From Streptomyces sp. XD-27 (GTDB lineage: Bacteria; Actinomycetota; Actinomycetes; Streptomycetales; Streptomycetaceae): a stretch of 64,000 nt of DNA. The stretch's first letter is position 1. Each line of letters opens with the position of its first letter. Position numbers and translations under genes: made by a program. This document shows positions 18,046-25,992 of this stretch, in pieces. The notes beneath the pieces are model-generated. The model ran no database searches. It was not told the DNA's origin and saw only the letters and a list, made by a program, of their open reading frames with translations. The stretch lies in NCBI RefSeq assembly GCF_030553055.1, contig NZ_CP130713.1, positions 2,542,001-2,606,000 of the forward strand. The letters are read 5' to 3'.

Positions 18046-18275
18046 GGCGGACGGGGACTCGGCGGTAGCAGAGGCGCGGCGACCAGGGAGTTCAGCCGGG
18101 GTTCAGGCTGCTTCAGCCAGGTGTCAGGGACCCTGCGGGATGCTTCGAGCAAGCCCCGGGGAAGCGGACCTGAGATGCACGTCACACTCAGAAGTCCGAT
18201 TTCAGGCTAATATGCCGGTTCTGTGCTGCGAATTTCGTAGCCGCCCTGTCCCCGAGCCCCCGGGTCCCTCACTTC

Positions 18276-19022
18276 ATGGCTGTCCTCACTCCGCTCCCCG
18301 CCCGCCCCGCCTCCTCGATCTCCCCCGACGACACCGCCCCCGCTCCCGGCCCCTCCAAGGGCCGCAGGCGCGTCCGCCTGGCGCTGCGCATCCTGGGCTT
18401 CACCGCGCTCGGCTACCTGGCGCTGTGGGCCACCGGCACGCTGGGCATCCTGGTGGCCTCGCAGTGGGTGCGCCACGAGACTCCGCCGCCGGCGGTGGCC
18501 GCGTCCGTCCAGGGCATGAACCACTTCCAGCCGGTCGACAAGGACCAGAAGCTGTGGCGCGGGTCGGCGCCCTCCCCCGCCGGCTACCGCGAGCTGGCCG
18601 ACAAGGGCATCACCACGGTCGTGGACCTCCGAGCCGAGGACCTGACCGCCCACCAGCTGGCCGGGCCGGAGCGCGCGGGCCTGAAGCTCGTGCGGATGCC
18701 CATCCGCGACGGCCAGACCCCGACTCAGGCGCAGGTCGACCGGTTCCTCGAGGTCGTACGGAACGCGGACGGGCCGGTGTACGTGCACTGCGGCGCGGGC
18801 GTGGGCCGTACCGGCTCCATGGCCGCCGCGTACCTGGTCCGTACGGGCGAGCTGACCGGCTCCGAGGCCGTCCGCCGCAACCTCTCCGTCGGCCCGCCGT
18901 CGATCGAGCAGATCTATTACGCGCTCAACCTCGACAAGGACAAGGCCGAGCAGCCGCCGCTGCCGGTGGAGGCCGTCAGCCGCCTGGTCGACGCGCCGCG
19001 CCGGGTCATGTCGTACTTCTGA
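18276..19022 (+). CDS. Membrane-anchored protein tyrosine/dual-specificity phosphatase-like protein
   Basis: 248 residues. One N-terminal membrane segment near residues 38-58 (LGYLALWATGTLGILVA) anchors a phosphatase domain with the CX5R loop HCGAGVGRTGSMAA. An upstream Asp in MPIRDGQTP could be the general acid. The N-terminal basic stretch suggests the catalytic domain may face outward, but topology is not certain. The role could be protein-phosphotyrosine or lipid phosphate removal. No good ribosome site precedes ATG 18276, but TAATAT in the gap upstream (about 18208) may be a -10 element. Confidence 0.8.
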   Translation: MAVLTPLPARPASSISPDDTAPAPGPSKGRRRVRLALRILGFTALGYLALWATGTLGILVASQWVRHETPPPAVAASVQGMNHFQPVDKDQKLWRGSAPSPAGYRELADKGITTVVDLRAEDLTAHQLAGPERAGLKLVRMPIRDGQTPTQAQVDRFLEVVRNADGPVYVHCGAGVGRTGSMAAAYLVRTGELTGSEAVRRNLSVGPPSIEQIYYALNLDKDKAEQPPLPVEAVSRLVDAPRRVMSYF

Positions 19023-19079
19023 CGGGTGAACCTCCCGGTCGACCGCCGGCAGCAGCCGGTGCCCGACCCCACCACCGCA

Positions 19080-19119
19080 CTATCGGGCCCGCGTGCTTCA
19101 CAGCACGTGGGCCCGATAG
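19080..19119. terminator. Bidirectional terminator overlapping the 3' end of the isomerase gene
   Basis: An 18-base-pair stem (CTATCGGGCCCGCGTGCT / AGCACGTGGGCCCGATAG, one G-T pair) with a TCAC loop, between two convergent genes. The right arm (19102-19119) is inside the last codons of the minus-strand isomerase gene, and the loop covers part of its stop codon. Confidence 0.8.
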
Positions 19120-19940
19120 CGTTCCGCGATCTCCGCCAGCACCTCGGCGCCGTCCCGTGCCCACAGGGCGGGATTGAAGATCTCCACCTCGACCGGCCCG
19201 TCGTATCCGGCCGCCGCGACCTGTTCACGGAACCAGCGCAGGTCCACCGATCCGTCGCCGAGCTGGCCCCGGCCGAGCAGGACCCCCTCGGGCAGCGGTG
19301 TGACCCAGTCGGCGACCTGGAAGGCTGCAATCCGCAAGCCCGCGCCCGCCCGCGCGATCTGCCGGGCCACCGCGTCGTCCCACCACAGGTGGTACGTGTC
19401 CACGACGACGCCCACCCGATCGGAGGGGTACCGCTCGGCGAGGTCGAGGGCCTGGGCCAGGGTGGAGACCACGCAGCGGTCGGCCGCGTACATCGGGTGG
19501 AGCGGCTCGATGGCCAGGCGTACGCCGAGCCTGGCCGCGTACGGCCCCAGTTCCCCCAGCGCGTCCGCGACCCGCTCCCGCGCGCCGCGCAGGTCCCGGC
19601 TGCCCGCCGGGAGGCCGCCGGAGACCAGCACCAGCGTGTCGGTGCCCAGGGTCGCGGCCTCCTCGATCGCCGCGCGGTTGTCGGCCAGCGCGCGGGCCCG
19701 TTCGGCGGGGTCGGAGGCGGTGAGGAAACCGCCCCGGCACAAGCTGGTGACCATCAGGCCCGCCGCGCGTACGAGCCGCTCCGCCGCCTCGACGCCGTAC
19801 TCCCGCACCGGCCCGCGCCACAGCCCCACCCCCGGCACTCCGGCCCGCGCACAGCCTTCGACCAGTTCCGGCAGCGACCACTGGCGGATCGTCTTCTGAT
19901 TGATGCTGAGCCTGCCGAGACCGTCCGCGGCAGCGTTCAT
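19098..19940 (-). CDS. Sugar phosphate isomerase/epimerase family protein (TIM barrel)
   Basis: 280 residues, AP-endonuclease-2-like TIM barrel. Metal-ligand candidates lie in LAIEPLHPMYAADR, GVVVDTYHLWWDD and VEVEIFNPALW. It is the third gene of a minus-strand operon after a Gfo/Idh dehydrogenase and a DUF993 protein, with an ATGA overlap to the DUF993 stop. In such sets the isomerase-fold enzyme often acts on a keto-sugar made by the dehydrogenase (epimerisation or beta-elimination). The exact reaction is unknown. A LacI regulator lies upstream of the operon. Confidence 0.85.
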   Translation of the reverse strand: MNAAADGLGRLSINQKTIRQWSLPELVEGCARAGVPGVGLWRGPVREYGVEAAERLVRAAGLMVTSLCRGGFLTASDPAERARALADNRAAIEEAATLGTDTLVLVSGGLPAGSRDLRGARERVADALGELGPYAARLGVRLAIEPLHPMYAADRCVVSTLAQALDLAERYPSDRVGVVVDTYHLWWDDAVARQIARAGAGLRIAAFQVADWVTPLPEGVLLGRGQLGDGSVDLRWFREQVAAAGYDGPVEVEIFNPALWARDGAEVLAEIAERYRAHVL

Positions 19941-21112
19941 GTGATACCTCCGCGGACCGCGAGCAGCTTCCTCATCCGGGCCTCGGCGAGCGCCGGGTCC
20001 GGGAACAGGCCGAGCCCGTCGGCCAGTTCGTACGCGCGCGCCAGGTGCGGCAGGGACCGCGCCCCCTCAAGGCCGCCGATCATCGTGAAGTGGCCCTGGT
20101 GCCCGGCCAGCCAGGCCAGGAACACCACGCCCGTCTTGTAGTACTGGGTGGGGGTCTGGAACAGATGGCGGGACAGGGCCACGGTCGGGTCGAGGAGAGC
20201 GCGGAACCCGGCCGTGTCACCGGTGTCCAGGGTCCGTACGGCCTCCGCGGCGAGCGGGCCGAGGGGATCGAAGACGCCGAGCAGGGCGTGGCTGAATCCG
20301 CGCCCGTCACCCGCGATGAGTTCCGGATAGTGGAAGTCGTCTCCCGTATAACAGCGCACTCCGTCGGGGAGTCGGCGGCGCAGCCCGATCTCGCGTCCCG
20401 CGTCGAGCAATGAGACCTTGATGCCGTCGACCTTGTCGGGGTGCGCTGTGATCACCTCGAGCAGGGTGGCGGTGGCGGCGTCCAGATCGGCGCTGCCCCA
20501 GTAGCCGGTGAGCGCCGGATCGAACATCGGCCCCAACCAGTGCAGGACGACCGGTTCCCGGGCCTGCCGCAGCAGCGTGCCGTAGAGCTCCAGGTAGTCC
20601 TCCGGACCGCGGGCGACGGCGGCCAGTGCGCGCGACGCCATGATGACGGCGGTCGCGCCTTCGTCCTCCACGAGCGCGAGTTGGGCCTCATACGCCGCCC
20701 GGACACCGGCGAGGGCCGCCGCCCGGCCCCCCTCCGGGACGGGCGGCAGCTGGTCGGTGCCGACTCCGCAGACGAGCCGTCCGCCCATGGACCGGGCCTC
20801 GGCGGCGGAACGGCGGATCAGCTCGGCCGCGCCCGCCCAGCCCAGGCCCATGCCGCGCTGCGCCGTGTCCATGGCCTCGGCCACCCCCAGGCCGTGCGAC
20901 CACAGGTGGCGGCGGAACGCGAGGGTGGCGTCCCAGTCGACGGCCGCGGGCCCGTCGGGCCCGGTGTCGGCGAGCGGATCGGCCACCACGTGGGCGGCCG
21001 CGTAGACCGTACGGGAGACCGGCGGAGCGCCGCCCTTGATGTGTTCGGCGGGCTCGGTGCGCGGCCGGTACGGGCGCAACCCGCCGCCCGGGGCGGGAAG
21101 TCGAAGGGTCAC
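19937..21112 (-). CDS. DUF993 / dihydrodipicolinate synthase family protein
   Basis: 391 residues, aldolase-like TIM barrel of the DUF993 family. The likely Schiff-base lysine is in VDGIKVSLLDAG, and a conserved CYTGDDFHYPEL segment follows. This fold usually catalyses retro-aldol or dehydration steps on keto-acids, so it may cleave the product of the neighbouring isomerase; this is inference. GTG 21112 overlaps the upstream dehydrogenase stop (GTGA) and its own stop overlaps the next start (ATGA), so all three proteins should be made in fixed ratio. Confidence 0.82.
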   Translation of the reverse strand: MTLRLPAPGGGLRPYRPRTEPAEHIKGGAPPVSRTVYAAAHVVADPLADTGPDGPAAVDWDATLAFRRHLWSHGLGVAEAMDTAQRGMGLGWAGAAELIRRSAAEARSMGGRLVCGVGTDQLPPVPEGGRAAALAGVRAAYEAQLALVEDEGATAVIMASRALAAVARGPEDYLELYGTLLRQAREPVVLHWLGPMFDPALTGYWGSADLDAATATLLEVITAHPDKVDGIKVSLLDAGREIGLRRRLPDGVRCYTGDDFHYPELIAGDGRGFSHALLGVFDPLGPLAAEAVRTLDTGDTAGFRALLDPTVALSRHLFQTPTQYYKTGVVFLAWLAGHQGHFTMIGGLEGARSLPHLARAYELADGLGLFPDPALAEARMRKLLAVRGGIT

Positions 21113-22269
21113 AGCGCCAGCTCCGGTACGTCCAGGCGGCGCCCCTGGGCCGACGAGGCGAGGCCCAGCTCGGCCAGCTGCACCCCGCGGGCGCCCGCCA
21201 GCAGGTCCCAGTGCCACGGTTCGTCGAGTGCCACATGCCGCAAGAACGCCTCCCATTGGGCCCGGAAGCCGCCCATGAAGTGCTCGTTGTCCGGGACCTC
21301 CTGCCATCCGCCGCGGAGGTCCTCCGCCGTGGGGGCGTCCGGGTCCCACACCGGCCTGGGCGTGGCGGACCGGTGCTGGACCCGGCAGCGGCGCAGGCCC
21401 GCGACGGCCGAGCCCTCGGTTCCGTCCACCTGGAACTCGACCAGTTCGTCACGGTGCGGGCGGACCGCCCAGGAGGAGTTGATCTGCGCGACGACACCGT
21501 CCGCCAGCTCGAAGATGCCGTACGCCGCGTCGTCGGCGGTGGCCTCGTACGGGTCGCCCGACTCGTCCCATCGGCGCGGGATGTGCGTGGTGACGTGCGC
21601 CTGAACGGTCTTCACGGGGCCGAACAGCTCGCGCAGGACGTACTCCCAGTGCGGGAACATGTCGGTGACGATGCCGCCGCCGTCCGCCGCGCGGTAGTTC
21701 CACGACGGCCGCTGGGCGGGCTGCCAGTCGCCTTTGAAGACCCAGTAGCCGAACTCGCCGCGCACCGAGAGGATCCGTCCGAAGAACCCGCCGTCCACGA
21801 GCCGTTTCAGTTTGCGCAGCCCCGGCAGGAACAGCTTGTCCTGGACGACTCCGTGCCGGATCCCGGCGGCGTCGGCGAGCCGGGCCAGTTCCAGGGCCCC
21901 GGCCAGTCCGGAGGCGGTCGGCTTCTCGGTGTAGACGTGCTTGCCCGCCGCGATGGCCTTGGCCACGGACTCCTCGCGGACGGAGGTGACCTGGGCGTCG
22001 AAGTAGAGGTCGACGGCCGGGTCGGCGAGGACCGCGTCGAGGTCGGTGGAGACGTCCGCCACCGGGTCGAGCCCGTGCCGCTCGGCGATGGCCCGCAGGG
22101 CATGCGCGCGGCGGCCGACGAGCAGCGGCTCCGGCCACAGCACGCGGCCGTCGCCGATGTCGACGCCGCCGCTTTCGCGGATGGCGAGCAGGGATCCGAC
22201 GAGGTGCTGGTGGTATCCCATGCGGCCGGTCACGCCGTTCATGGCGATGCGCAGTGCGGTGCGTGTCAC
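21109..22269 (-). CDS. Gfo/Idh/MocA family oxidoreductase
   Basis: 386 residues, NAD(P)-dependent sugar dehydrogenase fold: N-terminal MNGVTGRMGYHQH Rossmann motif, the YTEKPTASG lysine motif and the DMFPHWEYVLREL D-x3-H catalytic segment. It has an unusually divergent substrate domain compared with IolG. First gene of the operon with DUF993 and an isomerase. GTG 22269 has GGAAAGGA 5 bases upstream. A perfect 16-base LacI-type palindrome and two 25-base tandem repeats lie between it and the divergent LacI gene. Confidence 0.85.
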   Translation of the reverse strand: MTRTALRIAMNGVTGRMGYHQHLVGSLLAIRESGGVDIGDGRVLWPEPLLVGRRAHALRAIAERHGLDPVADVSTDLDAVLADPAVDLYFDAQVTSVREESVAKAIAAGKHVYTEKPTASGLAGALELARLADAAGIRHGVVQDKLFLPGLRKLKRLVDGGFFGRILSVRGEFGYWVFKGDWQPAQRPSWNYRAADGGGIVTDMFPHWEYVLRELFGPVKTVQAHVTTHIPRRWDESGDPYEATADDAAYGIFELADGVVAQINSSWAVRPHRDELVEFQVDGTEGSAVAGLRRCRVQHRSATPRPVWDPDAPTAEDLRGGWQEVPDNEHFMGGFRAQWEAFLRHVALDEPWHWDLLAGARGVQLAELGLASSAQGRRLDVPELAL

Positions 22270-22284
22270 TGGGGTCCTTTCCTC

Positions 22285-22334
22285 GGCGGTGGCTCCGTGG
22301 CAAGGCGGAGGCGGTGGCTCCGTGGCAAGGCGGA
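22285..22334. repeat. Perfect 25-base tandem duplication in the LacI/dehydrogenase gap
   Basis: Two identical adjacent units at 22285-22309 and 22310-22334 (beginning GGCGGTGGCTCCGTGGCAAG) sit just upstream of the dehydrogenase ribosome site and next to the LacI operator. On the minus strand this is in the leader of the catabolic operon. Confidence 0.85.
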
Positions 22335-22350
22335 CAGAAAGCGCTTTCTG
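22335..22350. promoter_or_regulatory. LacI-family operator
   Basis: CAGAAAGCGCTTTCTG is a perfect 16-base palindrome with the central CG of LacI/GalR-family operators (GAAAGCGCTTTC). It lies in the divergent gap before the LacI gene at 22572 and the Gfo/Idh operon. Confidence 0.8.
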
Positions 22351-22571
22351 CGGGTGATGACGCTAATGGCTCCGCTCTCGGTGGGACAAGGGTGCGCAGC
22401 GGTCGAGACCGCCGGGCGCCCTGCCCGACGAGTTATCCACAGGCTCCCCGTCGCCGCCCGATCCAGTGAGAGCATGGACGCCGTCAGCCCGCGGAGCCGG
22501 CAACCCGGAGGTATCCGGCGTGCCGGGGCGGCCGCGCGCGTCCTTCACCGTGCTCACTTCTGGAGGAACAC
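22351..22571. other. Remainder of the divergent promoter region
   Basis: No coding region was found. The stretch should contain the LacI gene promoter and the start of the minus-strand operon transcript. TGATGACG lies just right of the operator; no other clear element was recognised. Confidence 0.4.
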
Positions 22572-23633
22572 ATGGCAGTGACCCTGGCCGATGTGGCGGC
22601 ACGGGCTCGGGTCTCGGCGGCGACCGTGTCGCGCGTGCTGAGCGGTAACTATCCGGTCGCGGAGGCGACCCGCGCCCGGGTGCTGCGCGCCGTCGACGAG
22701 CTGGAGTACGTGGTCAACGGCCCCGCGAGCGCGCTCGCGGCCGCCACGTCCGATCTCGTCGGGGTCCTGGTCAACGACATCGCGGACCCCTTCTTCGGAA
22801 TCCTGGCCGGCGCGGCCCAGGCGGAGTTGGGCATCGGGGACGGCCGGGCCGGTGAGAAGCTCGCCGTCATCTGCAACACCGGTGGCGCGCCCGAGCGCGA
22901 ACTGACCTACCTCACCCTCCTCCAGCGTCAGCGCGCCGCCGCCGTCATCCTCACCGGCGGCACGGTGGAGGACGCCGAGCACACCGCCGCGGTGGCCGCC
23001 AAGGTCTCCCGGCTGGCGGCGTCCGGCACCCGGGTGGTGCTGTGCGGGCGCCCGCCGATAGCCGACGCGGTGACGCTCGCCTTCGACCACGCGGGCGGCG
23101 CCCGGCGGCTGACGGAGCATGTGCTGGCGCTCGGCCACCGGCGGATCGGGTACGTGGCGGGGCCGGCCGGGCGGACCACCACGACCGATCGGCTGGCGGG
23201 GCACCGCGCCGCACTGGCCGCCCGGGGGGCGGAGGGCCACGAGGGACCGGCGAACGAGCGGCTGACGGTGCACAGCTCCTACGACCGCTCTTCCGGCTAC
23301 GACGCCGCCCTGGAACTGCTGCGCCGGGAGCCGGATCTGACGGCGGTCGTCGCCGCGAACGACACCGTCGCGCTGGGGGTGTGCGCGGCGCTGCGCGACC
23401 AGGGGCTGCGGATACCGCAGGACGTGTCGGTGGCGGGCTTCGACGATCTGCCGTTCAGCGCGGACGCGGTCCCGGCGCTCACCACGGTGCGGCTGCCGCT
23501 CGACCAGACGGGCGCGCGGGCGGGGCGGCTGGCGGTGGGCCGCGAACCGCAGCCGCCGGGCGGGGTCGCGACGATACGCGCCGACCTGATGGTGCGCGAC
23601 TCCACGGCTCGGCCCCGGCCCGGCGCCGTGTGA
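22572..23633 (+). CDS. LacI-family transcriptional regulator
   Basis: 353 residues. The N-terminal helix-turn-helix VTLADVAARARVSAATVSRVL and hinge (ALAAATSDLVGVLVNDI) are followed by a periplasmic-binding-like sensor domain (VAGFDDLPFSADAVPALTTVRLP). It probably represses the divergent Gfo/Idh-DUF993-isomerase operon through the 16-base palindrome at 22335-22350 and is released by a sugar or pathway intermediate. ATG 22572 has TGGAGGA spaced 6 bases upstream. Confidence 0.9.
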   Translation: MAVTLADVAARARVSAATVSRVLSGNYPVAEATRARVLRAVDELEYVVNGPASALAAATSDLVGVLVNDIADPFFGILAGAAQAELGIGDGRAGEKLAVICNTGGAPERELTYLTLLQRQRAAAVILTGGTVEDAEHTAAVAAKVSRLAASGTRVVLCGRPPIADAVTLAFDHAGGARRLTEHVLALGHRRIGYVAGPAGRTTTTDRLAGHRAALAARGAEGHEGPANERLTVHSSYDRSSGYDAALELLRREPDLTAVVAANDTVALGVCAALRDQGLRIPQDVSVAGFDDLPFSADAVPALTTVRLPLDQTGARAGRLAVGREPQPPGGVATIRADLMVRDSTARPRPGAV

Positions 23634-23785
23634 CCTGGCCGTCGGCCCTCCGTGGCTGCTGCGGCACGGGGGCGTCCGGCCGATGCCGGGTGCGCGGTAT
23701 GCCGTCTCGCGGCCGGAAAATCGCTCGCGCGACCGGGTGGGGCAGGGAAAGATCGACAGTTCCGATACGAGCGGAGGGTGCCGCG

Positions 23786-25102
23786 CTGATTACGCATCAG
23801 GTCGTTCAGTGGAGCGAGGACGACGAGGCGCGCAGCGCCCGTTGGCGTTCCGAGAGCGGCGCGCCACCCCCGCGGCGGGTGGTGGTGGCCGACGACCGGC
23901 TCACCGCCGACGCCGCCTACCGCCTGGTCTCCGAGGGCACCGCGCTGCTGTGGCGCGGTGACTTCCACGGCGCCCGCCAGTTATTGGCCGCCATGGCCAG
24001 ACGCGCCGACCGGGGGCCGCGCAGACGGCGCGGGGCACGCGGTCGGGCGACGGCGCGGAGGGCACCCGCGGATGCCGTCGGCGTCGGCACGGCCCTCGAT
24101 GTCGGCACCGCCCTCGACGCCCGCGCCGCCCTCGACACCGGAACGGCCGTCGGCACCGGAACGGCCGTCGATGCCGGCACGGCCGTCGATGCCGCCGGTG
24201 ACACCGGTGCCGCCGTCCGTGCCCAGGCGTTCCATCTGCACCGCAAGGCGCAGGCAGAGCGCGCCCGCAGGCTGGGGCTGCTCCTCGTACCGCTGGACGC
24301 CGGGCACACGGTTCCGCTGCGCCGGGCACCGGACGTGCGCGAGGTCTGCGCCCAGGCGTACGGCCCGTCGGAGGAACCGTCGGTGCTCTCCCTGCGGGAG
24401 CTGACCGGGCTCATCGGCGCGTACGAATGGCGCAGGAAGGGTGTCCCGGTGCCCGCACTCGGCGGCGACCGGATCCATCCGCACTACGGCGTCTTCTCCC
24501 CGGTGCGCGGCGAGTACGTGGACCTGGTGGCGCGCGCGCCGCTCCCGGCCGACCGGGCCCTGGCGTTCGACATCGGCACCGGGACCGGTGTGCTGGCGGC
24601 CGTGCTGGCGCGGCGCGGCATCGGCCGGGTGGTCGCGACGGACCAGGATCCGCGCGCGCTGGGCTGCGCCCGGGAGAATCTGGCCCGCCTGGTGCCGGAC
24701 GGCCGGGTGGCGGTCGTCGAGGCCGACCTGTTCCCGTCCGGGCGGGCGCCGCTCGTCGTGTGCAATCCGCCGTGGGTGCCCGCCCGTCCCAGTTCTCCGG
24801 TGGAGTACGCGGTCTACGACCCCGGCGGCCGGATGCTGAACGGCTTCCTCGACGGGCTGGCCGCGCATCTGACGCCCGGCGGTGAGGGCTGGCTGGTCCT
24901 CTCCGACCTCGCCGAGCACATGGGGCTGCGGTCCCGCGCCGAGCTGCTCACGGCGTTCGACCGGGCGGGGCTGACCGTGGTGGACCGTATCGACGTCCGC
25001 CCCCGGCATCCGCGCGCGGCGGACCCGGCCGATCCCCTGCACCGGGCACGCGCGGCGGAGGTGACCTCGCTATGGCGGCTGACTCCCCGAGGCGGTCGTT
25101 GA
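23786..25102 (+). CDS. Class I SAM-dependent methyltransferase with NPPW motif; probable CTG start; TTA codon
   Basis: Methyltransferase of PrmC/HemK-like type: the SAM-binding DIGTGTGVLAAVLARRG is near residue 260 and the catalytic-type NPPWVPARP near 326. The target is unknown. The conserved-looking N-terminus (THQVVQWSEDDEARSARWRSE) begins at a CTG (23786) with GGAGGG 7 bases upstream. The nearest in-frame ATG is at 23699 and would add 29 residues unlike the family. Residues about 97-143 are low-complexity six-residue repeats (GTALDV/GTAVDA type) from 18-base DNA repeats. A TTA leucine codon (23981-23983) makes it a candidate bldA target. Confidence 0.78.
   Translation: MITHQVVQWSEDDEARSARWRSESGAPPPRRVVVADDRLTADAAYRLVSEGTALLWRGDFHGARQLLAAMARRADRGPRRRRGARGRATARRAPADAVGVGTALDVGTALDARAALDTGTAVGTGTAVDAGTAVDAAGDTGAAVRAQAFHLHRKAQAERARRLGLLLVPLDAGHTVPLRRAPDVREVCAQAYGPSEEPSVLSLRELTGLIGAYEWRRKGVPVPALGGDRIHPHYGVFSPVRGEYVDLVARAPLPADRALAFDIGTGTGVLAAVLARRGIGRVVATDQDPRALGCARENLARLVPDGRVAVVEADLFPSGRAPLVVCNPPWVPARPSSPVEYAVYDPGGRMLNGFLDGLAAHLTPGGEGWLVLSDLAEHMGLRSRAELLTAFDRAGLTVVDRIDVRPRHPRAADPADPLHRARAAEVTSLWRLTPRGGR
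24076..24215 (+). repeat. Degenerate 18-base tandem repeats inside the methyltransferase gene
   Basis: Seven to eight imperfect 18-base units around GGCACGGCCGTCGATGCC encode six-residue Gly-Thr-Ala-(Leu/Val)-Asp-X repeats. They separate the N-terminal segment from the later methyltransferase domain. Confidence 0.7.
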
Positions 25103-25194
25103 CCGCCCGGCCCGGGCTGCCTAACGTCCCGTCACATCCGATACGTACCGGATTCCCCCTCCGGCCTGCCCACCGATCCCTTGCGAGGCGCCCG

Positions 25195-25992
25195 ATGAAG
25201 CTTGCCTTTTCCACGCTCGGGGTCTCCGGGCTGCCCGTCCCCCAGGTCGCTGCGCTCGCGGCCGAGCACGGCTACCACGGGGTGGAGCTGCGTACGCACC
25301 CCGAAGAGCCGGTGCACCCGGGTCTCGACGCGGCCGGGCGGGCGGCCGTGGTGGAGGCGTTCCGGGCGGTCCGGGTGGAGATCGCGACCGTCGCGGGGTA
25401 TGTGCGCGTGGCCGAGGCGGGCCCGGACGAACCGGTCGTGGCGGGCCTGCGGGAGCTGTCCCGCCTCGCCGCGGACCTCGGCGCACCCTTCGTACGGGTC
25501 TTCCCCGGCGGCTCCGGGCAGGCGCCGGCCGAGGCGGACGCGGCGGCGGCACGGCGGCTGGCGGCGGCCGCGCCGTACGCCGCGGGCCTGGGCGTGCGGC
25601 TGCTCCTGGAGACCCACGACTCGCACCCCACCGGCGCCGACACGGCTCGCGTCCTGGCGGACGTCCAGGCCGACGGGGTCGGGGCGATCTGGGATCTGAT
25701 GCACCCGTGGCTCGGCGGTGAGGAACCGGCCGACACCTTCGCCGCGCTCGCCCCGCACCTGGGCTGTGTGCAGGTCAAGGACATCGCGTCGGCGGAGGAC
25801 ACCACTCCACTGCCACTGGGCGACGGGGTGCTGCCGCTCGGCGAGTGCGTGGAGTTGCTCAGCCGGTCCGGGTGGGAGGGGTGGCTGTGCTGGGAGTACG
25901 AGAGGCACTGGTATCCGCAGGTGGCGCCGCTGCCGGGGCTGTTGGGGCCGGCGCGGGACCATCTGATGCGGCTGCTCGCGGACGCCGCCTGA
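25195..25992 (+). CDS. Sugar phosphate isomerase/epimerase family protein (TIM barrel)
   Basis: 265 residues. Ligand-type motifs: LLLETHDSHPTGADTARVL, AIWDLMHPWLGG, CVQVKDIA and the C-terminal LCWEYERHW. The fold is that of xylose isomerase-like TIM barrels. ATG 25195 follows GCGAGGCG and starts with the typical MKLAFSTLG. It lies downstream of a methyltransferase and may belong functionally with the LacI-controlled cluster. Its last 134 bases overlap the C-terminal end of the convergent EamA gene. Confidence 0.82.
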   Translation: MKLAFSTLGVSGLPVPQVAALAAEHGYHGVELRTHPEEPVHPGLDAAGRAAVVEAFRAVRVEIATVAGYVRVAEAGPDEPVVAGLRELSRLAADLGAPFVRVFPGGSGQAPAEADAAAARRLAAAAPYAAGLGVRLLLETHDSHPTGADTARVLADVQADGVGAIWDLMHPWLGGEEPADTFAALAPHLGCVQVKDIASAEDTTPLPLGDGVLPLGECVELLSRSGWEGWLCWEYERHWYPQVAPLPGLLGPARDHLMRLLADAA

